DNA of 64,000 nucleotides from Musa acuminata AAA Group. Taxonomy: Eukaryota > Streptophyta > Magnoliopsida > Zingiberales > Musaceae. Shown here in pieces: positions 33,801-47,900 of this stretch. The position numbers and the translations under genes are program-made. The notes under the pieces are model-generated. The model had not been told where the DNA came from. It saw nothing but the letters and a program-made list of their open reading frames with translations, and searched no databases. The number at the start of each line of letters is the position of its first letter. The first letter of the stretch is position 1. Location: NCBI RefSeq assembly GCF_036884655.1, contig NC_088348.1, positions 25,880,501-25,944,500 on the forward strand. The letters run 5' to 3'.

Positions 33801-36800
33801 AAATCAATCACCGAAATTGGAGAACTAACACAAGAAGGTGATATATGATAAGGCCAACAATTATTAACTTAGTAAAGCACTTACTGCATATTTCATATCA
33901 TCATAATTCGTGTAATCTACAATTCCGATAGTACCTGCAACACCAATGAGTACTTAGATTATGGTATTTGCATCTTAAAAAAAAACCAAGTGAACAGCTG
34001 AAAATGTATATGGAAATGACAATCAGCTTGTACTTGTGTAAACAGTTAAAGACTTTCACCTTAAAATTGGTCAAACACAAAATAGGTTAAGAAAGACATT
34101 GCCAAATGAATGATACAGAAACAAATAATCAGTATGAGCATAATGGGAAATTTGTTAAATATGTGGATAATTAGTCAAAATACATACTAAACAGAAACGA
34201 GCGAACTCCCAAAAAAGAATTACAAGTCAAATCATGCAAGCATTATGTGATGCCCATAGGGTCAACCAAGAACTCTTTGTCTATCTCAGCCAACAGTGAA
34301 TTATTGCATTCCCATTACCTAGTAAATTCAAATAGCTTGTGTCATGGATAAAGATTTTAAGGTGAGTAAATCATTTCAATTCAGTTGTATATTAGAAAGC
34401 CTTTCAAGCAAGGTTCGCCGTACTATACCGTACCGGCATTTTGACCCGGGCTCGGTATGGTATGGTACCAGTGTACCGGATGGTACATCGGGGTGTACCG
34501 AGCAGTACACCCTGGTGTACCGAATAATTTTATACTTTTTATACTGTAGCAATGCTACAGTATAGTACTATAGCACTGTAGCGGTACCAAGCAGTCCGCA
34601 TACCGGTAACTTGTCAGACCGGTACATACCGCCCGGTACGCACGGTACGCTTCGGTATAGCAGACCTTGCTTTCAAGAATACCCATCTTGGTCAAGTTAA
34701 GCCCAAACAGATATCAGACAACTTTAACAACTTACAGCTTAAAGAAAAGATATTTACAATCAAATCAAACTTTGTTTAATTGAATATTAGACATGCGCTA
34801 ACGCAATCATGATCCTACACCAAATTTGAAAGATCCATTCAATTCAAGGAACTAGGAAGGATAATTGAAAACCAAGATAAAAAAGCAAAAGAAAAGCAAG
34901 ATTGTGATGGGAATCGACCATTCAACAGTGAATAAGTGATGATTAGATAATTAAGGATGCATATATCAGTATCAGCACTTCAAACGAAAAAATAAATGGT
35001 CATAAAAAGAAACAAAATCAAAGGATAAATTACATTTATAATCCTATTTTCCCTTTTGGACCTTTCATCACCTCTCTCCTATCTCAACTCTTGTTCTCCT
35101 GTTGTTCGTCGTGTAAAAGCTACATGTTGACCAATGGGATAGAGTCCGTTCCCTATCTTTTATTCCTTCTTGTTTACCGTTCTCCACATCTCTTCTCTAC
35201 CAGCATCAGCTTAACTCTAGGGCTCTGATGCCATCACCAACCTCAAAGGTTTCTGTCAGCGACAGCCAAGGGAAGAGGAAAAAGGGAAGAGCTGATCCTA
35301 CTCAGAGATCTAAGAGAACCTTGGGAGACAGAAACCTGCAGGTCAATAAGGAGAAAGATCACTGAACAATGACCAGATCAATTAACATGGACAAAACCAG
35401 GAACTGAGATGGATGGCTCGAACCCAAAGAAACAAACAGCCTAATTGGATAATACAGTTTGTTCGATTTTAAGAAAAACAATAGTGCAGCAAAAGGAAAT
35501 GAAGACAACTTCTCCTTTTCCGAGACTCATGCCTGGATGTGGAAAAGTGAAAGTTATTCTCTTTTGAGAAGGTGACCAGAAAAGCAATGAGCGGAAATCT
35601 TGAAAAAGCTAGTTCTCTACCAACCAAGCAAACGAAAAAATAGCTTTTCTTCAATAAAACCAGCCTTGAACTTTTCTGTGCAACCAGATCATGAAAATTC
35701 ATTTACAAGCAGACCTCGTAATGGATTGACGCAAGCCTAAAGAAAGTTCAGAAGAAAAAGTTCTGTTTTATGTTTAAGTAAGGTTAAGGGTATGTCTGAA
35801 AAAGGAATGAAAAAAAAGAGAACCAAAATGGACAAATTTCTTTTATCGGTGAAATTTTTTTTTATTTACTGATGATTTGGGATGAAATATTAAAGAAAGC
35901 ATAAAAGCTAGCTAACCAAAATAGCTCGTCTAGCGCAAGGAATACAGTATCAGCATCTGCCACGCACTGAATAGTGGGCTAGGGTAACATGATCCATCCT
36001 GTTTAAACGTCATCACACTTGAGTAGGTTCTCTCATCATACATGTAACTTCCAAGTGTAGTGGTGAGAATCCTTGCCACTAATAGATTAGCCTATATAAA
36101 ATAAGATCAAAGCCTTAGCAGAGGGCAGGTATTAGAGATAGTGGTGAGAATCCTTGCCAAATTTGCCAATATGATGTCGCCTAAAATGCCAAATATTTCC
36201 AAATGGAGCATTAATGTTCAAATTGCACAATGGTCATGCAAACCAAAATAGCATGACAACTTGTTCCAACAGTTGAAATGCAATGATTGAAACAGCATTC
36301 TAAGTCTGTGCCATTCTTAATTTCTTGTTTCTAATCCTCTACATTCTTTCACCCTTTTTTTAATTACCAAAAATAGTAATTCGTAATTCCTACGCAATCA
36401 TGCTAGTTATGATTAGTTGCTAATATCATAAAGGATAGTGGGAAGCCCACCACACAAGGCTCCACCAATGCACATTTTGAGGAGGATCAATGTTAACATG
36501 AAAGCATATAAAAGTTCAACCTTCACATCCTGCACATGAAACTCCTGCAGCATAAAGAGCAACTGATGTACTGCTGTGCAACTTCATATGCCTCACAAGT
36601 CACAAGAAACCAAGACAAAATGCAAGAGCAAAGAATATAAAGCTGAGAGCAACTCACCACCACCATCGCGAAAAACTTCAGAGAAGCAGACATCACCAGC
36701 TCGGCGCATATGATCCTTAAAGGTAAATTTTCAAAATTTCATTCAAATGTTATCAAAAACTAAAACAAAGATTAGGATCATGCAAACAAACCTTTAAGTC

Positions 36801-39800
36801 TTGCCAGGAAGCAGATGAAGGCAAACCAGTGACCATGACTACACAAAATCACAAATAATAAAATTTTGAACCAAAATTAGTACCACTCATGACTTTAATG
36901 ATGCAAAGTTACAGATTACCAAGCACACACCACGATATTCTGAGCGTCTAGAAACTCCACCACGTCGACCCCCGCTGCTGTAACTACTGTGACGATCAAA
37001 TGACGAAGATTGGCCTCTTCCACCATGAGCAAGTTCCACCTGCATCAGACAATAAGCACAGGATAATCATTAAAAATAACATCAGAAACAATAGATGAGT
37101 CGGCATCAATATGCATACCCGTAATCTGTGACCATCAAAATTATACCCATCACGACCACGAATAGCATCATCAGCATCACGAGGATCTTCAAACTGCAAA
37201 GGGAATGGGTCGTTTAATATCCAACACCTAACAAGGCATACGCTTGTCTATCTTGTCCAAATTCCAGCTAATTGACCATAAATATCTCTTACTATAAGGC
37301 ATAGTAAAAAATAGCATACTTGACAACAAGAACACTTGAAGTAGAAATCACTCTTTTTCTAAAGGAGATTAGTTGTTCAAAATGACAGCCATAAATACAT
37401 TACCTCAATGAATGCATAACCTGGAGGCCTTGGAGGAATCTTCAAATCAATATCAATGATGGGTCCATACTGCATAAGTCATCAGAAAATGCTTGAGCAT
37501 TATCTCCTGCTTTTAAATACCCAAATTACCCAAATATAATTTTTCCTCACAGCTATCATTTGCAACAAGTAGTATTTAGAAGATTTTAAGACAATCAAAA
37601 CTAGAGAAGAAATTCCCAATCCTATTTTTCATAAGCCATATCAAAATTCTAAGAACTCAGAAAGGGAATGTACATAAGCCCCATCAATACTAAATCAAGA
37701 TAGAATAACTGAAGATTTTTAGTGAAACATAAAAAAGTCACACTTTCATCAAAAAAGTGACCGAGCATCCACTAATTAATATTTAACAAACAAGAGAAAC
37801 GACAAATATATGGAGTACTCACTACTCAAATCTTTAAAAAGGATGGCAACAACATGATATATAATACGCACAAATAAGTAGGAGAACTTGAAAAATACAA
37901 TGGTTTAGAGTCCAAGGTTCGTAATTTCATACCGTACCGGAGTATCGAGTTCAGCTCGGTATGGTACATTACGTGTATACCGAGCGATACACTCTGATGG
38001 ACCGCTCAAGATATATATATATATATATATATATATAATAAAATGTTACAAAATAAAAGTTAAAAAAAAAGTGGTGACATCGCCGAGGTTTCTTCTCCCC
38101 ACGCCAAGGACTTTTCTCCTCACGTGGATTAGGAGAAGTCGCCAACGACGCCGAGGCCTCGTCACCTCAAACGAGAAGGAGGCGACATCTCATCTGCGAC
38201 CTCCGGCAAGGGAGGGCGGCGACAGATCGGGATCGTCGAAGGAGAGCGACGTCGGATCTTCAGGTTCTCCCTTTTCTTCTCCCTCTTATTCCTTCTCCCT
38301 CGGCTAATACCGCCCGATAGCGGGCGGCGACAGATCGGGATCATCGAAGGAGAGCGATGTCGGATCTTCAGGTTCTCCCTTTTCTTCTCCCTCTTCTTCC
38401 TTCTCCCTCGGCTAATACCGCCCGATAGCGGGCGACAATGGTCGAAATCAACCGTCACCGTTCGATTTCGGATGGTAATAGGGCGGAAACAACCCCAATC
38501 GACGATACTACCAGGTAGTGGACAGTCCGCATACCGGTCTGCTGGTGGATCGGTACGTACCGCCCGATACGGGCGGTAACATTCGAAATTAAAAACCCTA
38601 GTTTAGACTCATGTGCTCTGGATTTAGTTTTTGTTCACTGATCATTTTAAGATATACTAAGTTATCACCTGACATTCTGCAGTGTTTAATTTACCAGCCC
38701 AGGAACCTTACATTCTAATTTGGAAATGAAAATTTAAAATATGTAAACAAAGTTTTCTTTTAGCCTTAAGTGGCAGCATTTGTGCTTCTCAATCCAGTAA
38801 ATACTAACAAGTTAAAATTTTCATACAATTAAGAAAAAGCAAGCATTAAAAGATCACATCATTATTAGTAGGACTTAACTTTTAATGCATCACTATAACA
38901 TCCGCTAGAAGAGTTTATGAGAGGCAAGAAAAAAGAAACACCTTGTAGTTATTATTCCCTTAATGGACTTGGAATATAGAACTTGCAAAATGTTTAAAAT
39001 CATTTAAAAAATATGACCATATCATGACAAAAATCTATTTCCGAACAATAAATTCACAAGAAAATGCATTGTTGACAATTGTCTGCCAAAATGAGACCAT
39101 CATTATTCCAAAAAAATCAAAATCAAACAAACTGAGGAACAGTACCTTCTGATGTTATTAATCAAAAATATATGCAACCATTTGAGACTTGCTCCAGCAT
39201 GTATTAACTTTACTATGACTAATTTAAAAACCTATCAATTGCAACAGTAGAAATTCAATTTTAACATATCCAGAAGGAGAAAAAACAGTTGTATCTTTAT
39301 ATAGCAAGGTGATCAATTGTAAACTTAATTGGCGCTGAACTTTGGGAGCATAACCAGTGAGATAAAGCGATTCAAATTATCAAGACATAGCTAACCTGGG
39401 ACCAATAAGTAAAAGTCAAGAATTAACCATGTTCTGATAAATTCAGCTGGCATCCACCAGAATAACCAGGGATGTGACAGAATCAACCTAATGTCAACAA
39501 AGTCTTTGGCACAAACTGGGAGGATTTAGATCATCCAAAAAAAATTAATTAGAAAACAATCAAGATTCATGAAATTGACTAGGATCTAGCAAAATAAGCT
39601 TAAGCTCTGATGTCTGTGAAACCCCTCTGGTTCCTAATCCACCGAGTTTCAATCCTGCTTGTGTTATTCAGGAAGGGGATCGGTTGATCACTCATTATCT
39701 AGTTGATAAAAATCAATTCTGGCAAAAAGACATGTAAGATCCCTTGATGAGTGAATTGCTGACAAGATAATTTTTGTTCCACATGACAATGATAGACTTG

Positions 39801-40594
39801 TTATGATGGGCTAAGAATTTTTGCTTCAGCAATGTATGACACATTAATTGTCAACCCAACAACTTGGTGTCAAAACACTTGATCCATTCTTAACACCTCA
39901 AACAAAAGATTCCTCAAATTTTTAAACAAATTGCACAATAGAATAGAAACCTAAACATGCTTTGAAATGCAGTACCAGTGATTAGCTTTAATTTGCAGCT
40001 CAGATCTAGAGACATTGATTTACATGAGCTTAAAATTTACCTTGCAAATCAAAAACATGCTTTAATCAATATATGGAAGTACCTTTTTGAAAACTTCAAA
40101 TCTTTCAACCCCCTTTTTTTTGTTTACGTGGCATATTAGAATAAAAATAGATGGATGTTTAATTAAGGAATAAACATGATGCTGATAATAAAAGCTACTC
40201 CTTGCATATGCAATGAACATGATGCATTACACAACCAGATATGTCAAACATGATGGGGACATATTCAGGATTCATATGCAATGAACATGATGCATTGCAC
40301 AACCACATGCCCTCCAGAAAAGTATCATTAAGACCATAAATGAAATATATTGATAATAAAACTAGCTTACTAGAAAAGAAAGAGAGGTCTGAACAGAACC
40401 GCTTGTTACCTTAGGTATAGTATAAGCAACGTATTAGTAATTTCTAGGAGGAAAAAAAAGGTTCTTTAAAAAGAAAGGGTGATGTAATCACTAAAAAGCT
40501 CGCAAACCTTGTTGAACAAATCTTCGACCTCCCTTTCGCGAATGTCACCAGGGAGATTGCCGACGTAGATGGTTCGACTGTATCGCCTACTCAT
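30868..40594 (-). CDS. SR34/SR30-type serine/arginine-rich splicing factor (SF2/ASF orthologue), 291 aa
   Basis: Coding exons from the start: 40508-40594, 37404-37469, 37119-37193, 36931-37039, 36792-36838, 36658-36715, 33885-33934, 33628-33684, 33439-33542, 33257-33361, 31017-31050, 30868-30951. All phases agree. RRM1 begins [14 protein letters not shown] (RNP2, residues 9-14) and has GYAFIEFE (RNP1, 46-53). A Gly/Ser linker leads to the pseudo-RRM2 with the invariant SWQDLKD (123-129). An RS domain of SRSRS repeats fills about 188-291. SF2/ASF proteins bind exonic enhancers and guide splice-site choice in the nucleus. Arabidopsis SR30, SR34, SR34a and SR34b are the relatives; I cannot say which is closest. 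Introns 1 (3.0 kb), 6 (2.7 kb) and 10 (2.2 kb) are very long. The last codons read P-M-V-stop, and GTATGA there could also serve as a donor for an alternative 3' end. Confidence 0.92.
32796..32949 (-). repeat. 154-bp direct repeat, copy 2 (inside SR34 intron 10)
   Basis: This matches 30145-30298 at 148 of 154 positions in the same orientation. It lies in the intron between exons 10 and 11 of SR34. It also carries AATAAA in the SR34 sense (32919-32924). It might therefore promote premature poly(A) addition and a protein lacking the last two coding exons. Confidence 0.95.
34409..34669. mobile_element. GGTAC-rich hAT-type MITE, 261 bp
   Basis: Both ends read CAAGGT inward, and a perfect 8-bp duplication, CTTTCAAG, flanks it (34401-34408 and 34670-34677). 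It shares its whole interior, in reverse, with the 20.0-kb element. The interior is dense in GGTACC-like palindromes and has a TGTAGCAATGCTACAGTA stem. It lies in SR34 intron 6. Ends and duplication fit the hAT superfamily. Confidence 0.88.
35040..35350. other. Unidentified GC-richer segment in SR34 intron 6
   Basis: Pyrimidine-rich then mixed sequence stands out from the AT-rich intron. It may be part of an insertion or of a retained regulatory exon. No protein or transposon end is recognised. Confidence 0.25.
37913..38600. mobile_element. 688-bp TIR element with GC-rich interior in SR34 intron 1
   Basis: The left end CAAGGTTCGTAATTTC and the right end, read in reverse as TAGGGTTTTTAATTTC, form an imperfect inverted repeat. 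The flanks GTTTAGAGTC (37903-37912) and GTTTAGACTC (38601-38610) match at nine of ten positions. If the outer bases belong to the element, the duplication is 8 bp, so hAT and Mutator are both possible. The outer parts carry the TACCG/GGTAC words of the smaller elements. The middle holds an (AT)n run and a 108-bp tandem duplication. Confidence 0.7.
38214..38429. repeat. 108-bp tandem duplication inside the 37.9-kb element
   Basis: Copies at 38214-38321 and 38322-38429 differ at only a few bases. The period is a multiple of three, so a minus-strand open frame shows a repeated 36-residue unit ending RSPS-IPICRRP. This frame is a by-product of the duplication. Confidence 0.95.
40205..40325 (+). 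repeat. Short duplication, period 68 bp, in SR34 intron 1
   Basis: CATATGCAATGAACATGATG then CATT-CACAACCA occurs at 40205 and 40273. Confidence 0.85.
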
Positions 40595-40599
40595 ATTTC

Positions 40600-41025
40600 C
40601 TGCATCCAAGTCAGAAAAAAGAATCTAACAAAAGGAAGCAAAAAAAATCAAAAATCGAACCAAACGACAAAGAAGAAATCCCTCATATCGACAAAAAGCA
40701 AAAACAAAACAAGACTCTTTATTCATTTATATACTAATAAACACAGTAAGAGATCGGATGAAATCATTGATGGAAACCTCAGAACACCACCAACACATTA
40801 TCGGAATTTTACCCGTAAGACCAAAACGCAGACAACACGAGAAGATGGATTAGAGGAAGCAATCGCACTAGATAGAGAAGAGAAAAGAACAAAAGAAATG
40901 AGAGATTCGAACCTCTCCTTGGCGTTGGAGGAGATGGCTCCGATTGGTGGGTCGGCTTCGAGGGCTTCAGGCTTCCGAAGGAGGTGGGGAACAGATTAGG
41001 GTCGGAAGATGGTTTCCCTACCTAG
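40600..41025 (-). other. SR34 5' untranslated exon and leader intron
   Basis: Just before the SR34 ATG, on the minus strand, is TGCAG|GAAAT, a good acceptor five bases from the start codon. A matching donor, GAGAG|GTTCGA, lies at 40912/40913. This implies a leader intron of 313 bp (40600-40912) and a first non-coding exon from about 41025 to 40913. Leader introns are common in plant SR genes. Not tested against transcripts. Confidence 0.6.
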
Positions 41026-41050
41026 GGAACTGTTCGCTTTAAGATGCGAG

Positions 41051-41058
41051 TCTTATAT
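41051..41058 (-). promoter_or_regulatory. TATA-like element of SR34
   Basis: ATATAAGA on the minus strand sits about 25-30 bp upstream of the inferred start of the non-coding first exon. The match is modest. Confidence 0.35.
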
Positions 41059-41993
41059 CGTAGCCGTCTAACGTAGTTGGTAGTATGGATGAAAAAGAAA
41101 TATCCCGAAACTCCGTCCTCTTTACCCTACCCGCTTTATTATTGGCCGGACAATCTGGCAAGAGAAACGAAGAAAATATTTTAGAATATCATATTTATAT
41201 TATAGAATTATTTTTTATGTTTTCAAAATACGCATATGCCCCTTACAGAGTTAGTGATTTTTACATTAACTCGAAGACTAAATTTAGCATATATTTGAGA
41301 TAAAATATTACTTGACTGTTAGCTACAATTCAAATCTAAACTAATGTCATTTAGAAGCTCTTAGTGATAGTGTCTTTTAGATTTCTGATTTATATACTTA
41401 TATAAAAAATATCGAACATAAATCGGAGTAACCTTATTTTTTACATGGATATTGTTGACATGAAAGATCTTAATATAAATATATATATATATATATATGA
41501 ATATTAATGACATGAAAGATCCTAATATAAATATAAATATAAAAATAACAATGCAACATGCAAAAACAATAGGTTGAATACGTTTGCATCCAGAAAAAGA
41601 ATATCTGGAAGTACACAACTTATCCGGCGGCACACACAGAATTTTGTCCAACGTGATTATGCTGCACTATAGCAAAAATTCGTCATTAATTGAGAATAAT
41701 ACACCAAACACCGCCACATTACAAAAAGGCAAACCATTTGGATGAAAAAGGAAACCATCCACTCATTAAAAGCTCCAGTTGTCTACACATCAATTTCCAG
41801 AACATTAGTTCAGAAAAGCTTGAATTTTCGAATTGTTCCGATCAGCATGAATTAATAAATTAATTATAATTTGCACAAGTAAGCTTCAGCAGAATGCAGC
41901 AGACTTCCTGCCCTGATTCAGTAGTCAGCTCGCTAGATAGACAACCTGTGATGTCAGGATTGATGCAGCTAATCTGGTAACAAGAATGTCATT
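41059..41993. other. Intergenic region between SR34 and PRMT4
   Basis: This is AT-rich sequence with an (AT)n run near 41480-41500. The SR34 promoter lies at the left and the PRMT4 3' untranslated region at the right. No extra gene is seen. Confidence 0.5.
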
Positions 41994-44900
41994 TTATGAA
42001 CCTGAGCAGGAACCATGTTTGTGTTGTTGCTCTGATGCCTCAGAAATCTGTGACGGTATTATTGCTAGGCTGGGACCAGTCCCATCCTGAATTTGTGGGG
42101 AAAGTTCCTGTCCCAATAGAAAATTCACACAAAAATTTGTCAAGTAATACAGGAGGACAGGTTAATTTCAAGGAAGAAAAAGTGATCACTTCACTATCAG
42201 TACAAATTCACATAATGAGAGTCGGTACCGTTTGGACCAAAGAAGAGAGGAGAAACAAAAAGAACGTAAATGTGAAAGAGGAGGCAGCAAACGCTATGTG
42301 AGGAGGTGGCAACATAGTTGGATGTTGATATGTACCAATAGGAGATGGTGGCAACATGACAGTGAGGAGGCAGCAAACGCTATGTGACAACTGTTAAAAA
42401 CTTAGAAAAAAGAGGCACTATTTGTGGGCTGCTTACCATCCGAGACCCCCAGTATAAGGAGGTGAGTGCTGTTCATATAGTTCATATCTGAACGAACTGA
42501 GCGAATTGGATTGGATTGGCACTCAGATAAATAAATACCAATCCGTACAAGTGTTCTGGGTGGTATTTAAATCCATGATTCCTTTTGAATGGCTCAAAAG
42601 GCCTGGCGCAACACTATATGAATAAACTCTCAGTATATTACATTTTCTCTCAGTATATTGGATTGGCACTCAGATAAATAAATACCAATCCGTACAAGTG
42701 TTCTGGGTGGTATTTAAATCCATGATTCCTTTTGAATGGCTCAAAAGGCCTGGTGCAACACTATATGAATAAACTCTCAGTATATTACATTTTCTCACTA
42801 TATGAATAAAATCTCAGTATATTACCTGTGATTGCATAAGCTCTGTGTTTGACTGCTGATCCTGCTGTAAAATATAAGGTAGTGGTTGAGACAGCCGATA
42901 GTATGGTTCCTTAAGATCAAGTTTACAGGAAAAAGTCTGCAATATTCCACCTTGATCAGCACCAGCTCCCCATGTTTTAGCTTATGAAATATTGCAGAAA
43001 CCATATCAGAATTTCTAATACATATTTACTAGGATAAGCACAACAAAGTTGCAAGAATCACATATATTGGCCAACCTGACAAAGTCAAGTAAATCGTATA
43101 GCTCTGAGCATTGTGAGACACCAGGTGAAACCGTCCAGTTATCTCTTGCCCGGCCATGACATATATTGGTTGGGCAAGGACACACCGTAGCTGGTACCAA
43201 TGAGTTGTAGGAGCACCTGGAGCTGTGGTAAGCCATCTTTGAACAGAACTACAGGATGAAATAACATCAATTTCATGGATGATGTTCTGAAGATCATTAG
43301 CAACTACAACTAAAAAAAAAAAACCTCAAGTGTTGGTTAGATGATGTGTTACCGGTAATATAGTTTTATGAAAAAAATTTGCATATATCACACTAATAAT
43401 TTAATATTCTCATCAAATCTTACTGGAGGCAACAAAAACGATAATGTTGCGAGTTCTGTAAAAAAGTTATGAAGATTGAACCATGGTTTGCTAAACCGGC
43501 CAGTTCGCCATGGCTCAGCCAATATTTACTGATCCGACAACCGACTGGTACACAAACCAGGCCAAACCGGGCGGCCAGGTCCACTTCCATATATATAATG
43601 GCTTTTTTTTAAACAAGGGATCAGTGGGGATGTGACTCCTCATGAGTTGTGATGATTATAATCAAGAATTTTGTCAGGGTCATTATAACTCCCTGTTTTA
43701 TGATTCCTTGGCGAGCCAGGTACCGATATATTCTCGAGAATCCCGAGGCTTTAGTAGATAGACCATTTTGTAGATAACACCCATGTGATTTACTATTCCA
43801 AGGGGTTGAATATAATGGACCATATCTAATAAGGTATATCAGCAATATAACTGCAATCTCAGATTGCAGGTGTAGATTGTAAATCACTCAAGTGTCTGAT
43901 TATACATAGTTCCTTGAATTTAAATAAAAATAGTTCTTGCAAGTGATCAATGCTCTCTCCTCTCTTTCTTGAAAGTGCACCCATATCAGCATGAGGGGAG
44001 GAGAGAGTTGTCTTTTTCTTTGTTCATAGCTTGGTTTAGAAATAATAAACAAACATAAATAAAAATTAGGCATGGTTGCCTACAATTAAACTTCTTCAAA
44101 ACAATTATTAGCAGATCAAAATTTATATTCATCACCGTCAAATATTAGGTTCAACAACACAATTAAGAAAATGGATAAAGAGGCCCTTTTCAGTTGGCCA
44201 AAATTAGCTCTAATACCCAATCTCCTTCCCCTTCTGTTCTTCACTTTATAATTATACATGTGATTTATTTCTTGATCACTGTTGCTCAAACTTCTTTTCA
44301 TGTCAAGAATGATCGATGATCTGATAATTGCAGGCTAAGCAAACATTTACATTTTGTTCATGCTATTCTAGGATTTTATACAGTTGACTTAGCCCAGTTG
44401 AAAAGCATCATCAGATATTCGCAAAGGTGAAAAAACAGTACTTAACAATGCAGTAAAATATTATCATATGGCCTGAAATGAAGATAAACAATATGTTCAC
44501 GAAAAAAATGTGTACCAAATATTATCTATCAGTGAAGTCTTCATACATTGTACTCATTGTTTACAAATAAAAAAGAGAGCAGCCAATGTAAGTCTCTGAA
44601 GAAGAGATAGCGACTGAAATATACGTGTATAATTACCTCCCATTGAACAAAACATCAAACCAGCAAGCGAGGCCATGAACCCGTGTACCAACAGACGAAA
44701 CAAAATTTAGAGGAATATCAATCTCATAGAGATCCTCTTCCTGGATGATTAAGAGTCATGGATAAAAAAACTAATTAGTTTTTGGGATTTCAAGAAGCCA
44801 ATATAAGTTTACCATTAAAATAATATGATTTAACCAAAAAAACAATACACCATTTGGAATATGACATTAACAGTGCCTAAAACCTAATTAGTTTTTGGGA

Positions 44901-47900
44901 TTTCAAGAAGCCCATATAAGTTAACCATCAAAATAACACAATTTAACCAAAAAAAAAAAGAAACACCATTTAGCATATGACATTAACAGTGCCCAACAAC
45001 TAGCTAGTTTTTGGGATTTCAAGAAGCCAATATAAGTTAACCATTAAAATGAATTGATTTAACCGAAAAAATGAAACACCATTTGGCATATGACATTAAG
45101 AAACGGAAATTAACATGATATTTCAGGTAAATAAATTTTCTGATCTTAAAAAACTTCAATTTCGCATTATCAAATATAAGGACTGCTAAATATGTTAAGA
45201 AATATAATGCCAAGAACCAAGAAAATATATATGCATCCAAAATTTTTTACCTTCATGCAAGTAAAATCTAGTGTGTGCACAATAGGCTGAGAGATCAGTA
45301 GCCTCGGATCAAATGCATCAACCACAGGCTGTTTAATGCAACAGAAAATCAATTAGAGGTATATTTCCATTAATTTTATATATTCAACAAGCATCAACTA
45401 TATAGTTTATAACATAATTAACATAGCATCAGCAGTAGTACAATGCCCTCAACAAAAGATGGTAAAACACATTGTAACTGGAATCGATTAAAGTGACAAT
45501 ATGGACAAAAGAATAATTGAATCTGTTTATTGTTCTCTTTTTAGGATTAACGCAACTGTCGAGAATTTTTAATGGTTAAAAGATAAGTAAATTTGATATC
45601 CCACCTAAGAAAAAGCAAGTCCTACCTAACAGAGCATCAGAAATACTCCAGCATGCCCTCAACAGAAGATGGTAAAACACATCATAACTGGAATAGGGCA
45701 ACATAACTAAAAATTGATAATGACAATTTGCAAATTATACTCTCTTCAGGATTGGCACTAGTGTTAAGAAAATTGCTAATGGCTCTAAAAGATACAGTAA
45801 ACTGGGCATCCCACCTAAGGATAAGCAAGTCCTAGTAACTCCAACATGTGACAATTGAACAAGGAAATCTTGTAAGCCAAATCATTTTTTGGGTGGCTTC
45901 ATGACAACAAGACCAACTGGCAAGATGCACTAACAATACAAAAGAGTGCCAAAGCAGAAGAGTTGTAATTAATTTAATTACTCCAAATGCTCACCAAATC
46001 TAAGGAAAATATCCAAAGATTGTTTCCACCTCTTCTAAACCTCAACTACATAAGTATTAAAAAAAACATTTTAACCTACTATTCTTCATAATATGATTTT
46101 AACTAAGAATATGTTTTTTTACAAGAGGGTAAAAGATCCATGTAACCAACCACAAACAGTTGGGATATTACAACTTTGTTATTGTAATAATTGCAACAGC
46201 TCATAAGTAATATTTCAAGATCTATGCACCTCGGAAGAACATTTAACTTAATGTTAAGAAACAACTGGAGACTTCTTAATCCACTCCTAATCAAGTTAGA
46301 AAAGGATATTTTGTATTTATTAATTCTTTTCAGAGGTATTTAAGTAATTGATTTTGAATTCACCAATGCCCAAAATTCCTAGTATAACTATGGTATTTTA
46401 ACGCAAATTGCTTAGCTATTAGAATTCAGATTCAGATGATAATTAAGTTCTTGTTTAACCAAATACGACCAAAAACTTAGAATTTTTTTCTGTAAGACCT
46501 CTTAGAAGTATATTCATGAGAGTAATCATCAACATGCTTGAGAATTTGTTATTTTTCTTCATGAAATAAAATATGATTAGTTTAGAGTAAATAATCACAT
46601 CTTCTCTATGTTTTATCTTCAGGACATCTTTTTCCCCTCAAATTGGAAAAACCCCTGATAGGAGGATTATCTCCTATCAATTTGGTACCAAAACCAGTTA
46701 GGTCTCAATTATCTTCATGCTCTGAAGTCTAACCTTCCTAACGACAATGACCATCTCACATGATCATCTTCAGAAACTCTCATGGATATCTACTACGCAT
46801 TACCATTTTCCTCCTGGTTCTATGACAGTTTACAATATCAACTACACAATTTCTTACATACTCCAATACCAACCAACACCCCTTAACACTTCTAAACTGT
46901 TACCTAACCCAACCACAACCATCACACCATGTTCATATGGGCATATTTACAAAGTGGCATATTTCCAATGCACTTGCTCTCAATTGACAACCCAACAATT
47001 TCTACTCCATCTCTATTGCCACCTGCTATACATATTATGGATTACCTTATAATTCGTACAGGTTCCCATACTTCTAATGCAGGTCTGATCAGTCTAGGAA
47101 TGTTTGAGTACCCTCCTGCAGCAACAAAGATATCAACTAATCTTTTGGATACATTCTTGTAGTAATGTCTTCAAGAAACTTACTTTAGTACTCCTTTGCA
47201 GTAACAGTGTCCCATATTATCTTTTCAAGCACCCATCTATAAGGCATTCCCAATATATCCTTCTTGGCAACAGCCCATTGCAACAACTACTCTGGCTCTC
47301 AGTATGTAACTCCTTAGCCTATGCCAGCATTGACTTTATTGTAGTCCTTGTCCACCATGCCTTTGATCTTGATTGGAGTGTGGCAACATAGGACAATCAA
47401 TAAGAGCAGTAGTAGGGTTCAGGAAGATTGAAAAAAGAAAGTGGGAGAAGAGAGAAACACAGAAGAGGATTTCAATCAAAGCACACTTGATTTGATAAAA
47501 ATAATTTTAGCAATGTAGGATACAAGTAGAGCATGTTCAAACAAATACTAGAACTTAAAGGGATAGATACTAAATGCAGCCCTTCGAGAATGATTCCCTT
47601 AAGTTATTGAGGTTGCTCCACTTCTAGAGTACAGTAGAACCTGTTGCTGCTCTATTAAACAAAGACCAGTCAGCAGGTCATGGTCTCGGTGGATTGGTGT
47701 AAGGCAATGTATAGCATAACAAGGATACTGATAGATTTCTAGGGCTTTACTGCTTATGCAATGATTAAAGAGGATAAATAAGATAATGGGTAGTGGAAAG
47801 TTAATAAATAAAAATCTTGGGCTCATGCTGAGTCTTTAAGCTCACCCCAGGAGAATGAATGTGACCTCACACCAATCATGCATATTTAGAAAAGAAATTG

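Noticed and set aside
38071..38458. Repeated Arg-rich frames on both strands in SR34 intron 1
   Set aside because: They come from the 108-bp duplication in a transposon. The Arg-rich content is unrelated to the SR protein RS domain.
41996..42301. 101-codon plus-strand frame
   Set aside because: It is antisense to the last PRMT4 exon and intron sequence, with no features of its own.
46600..47400. Possible LTR-retrotransposon primer-site and gag region in PRMT4 intron 10
   Set aside because: ATTTGGTACC followed by overlapping Thr/Pro/Tyr-rich frames is suggestive. However, I could not define LTR ends, a zinc knuckle or a protease motif.
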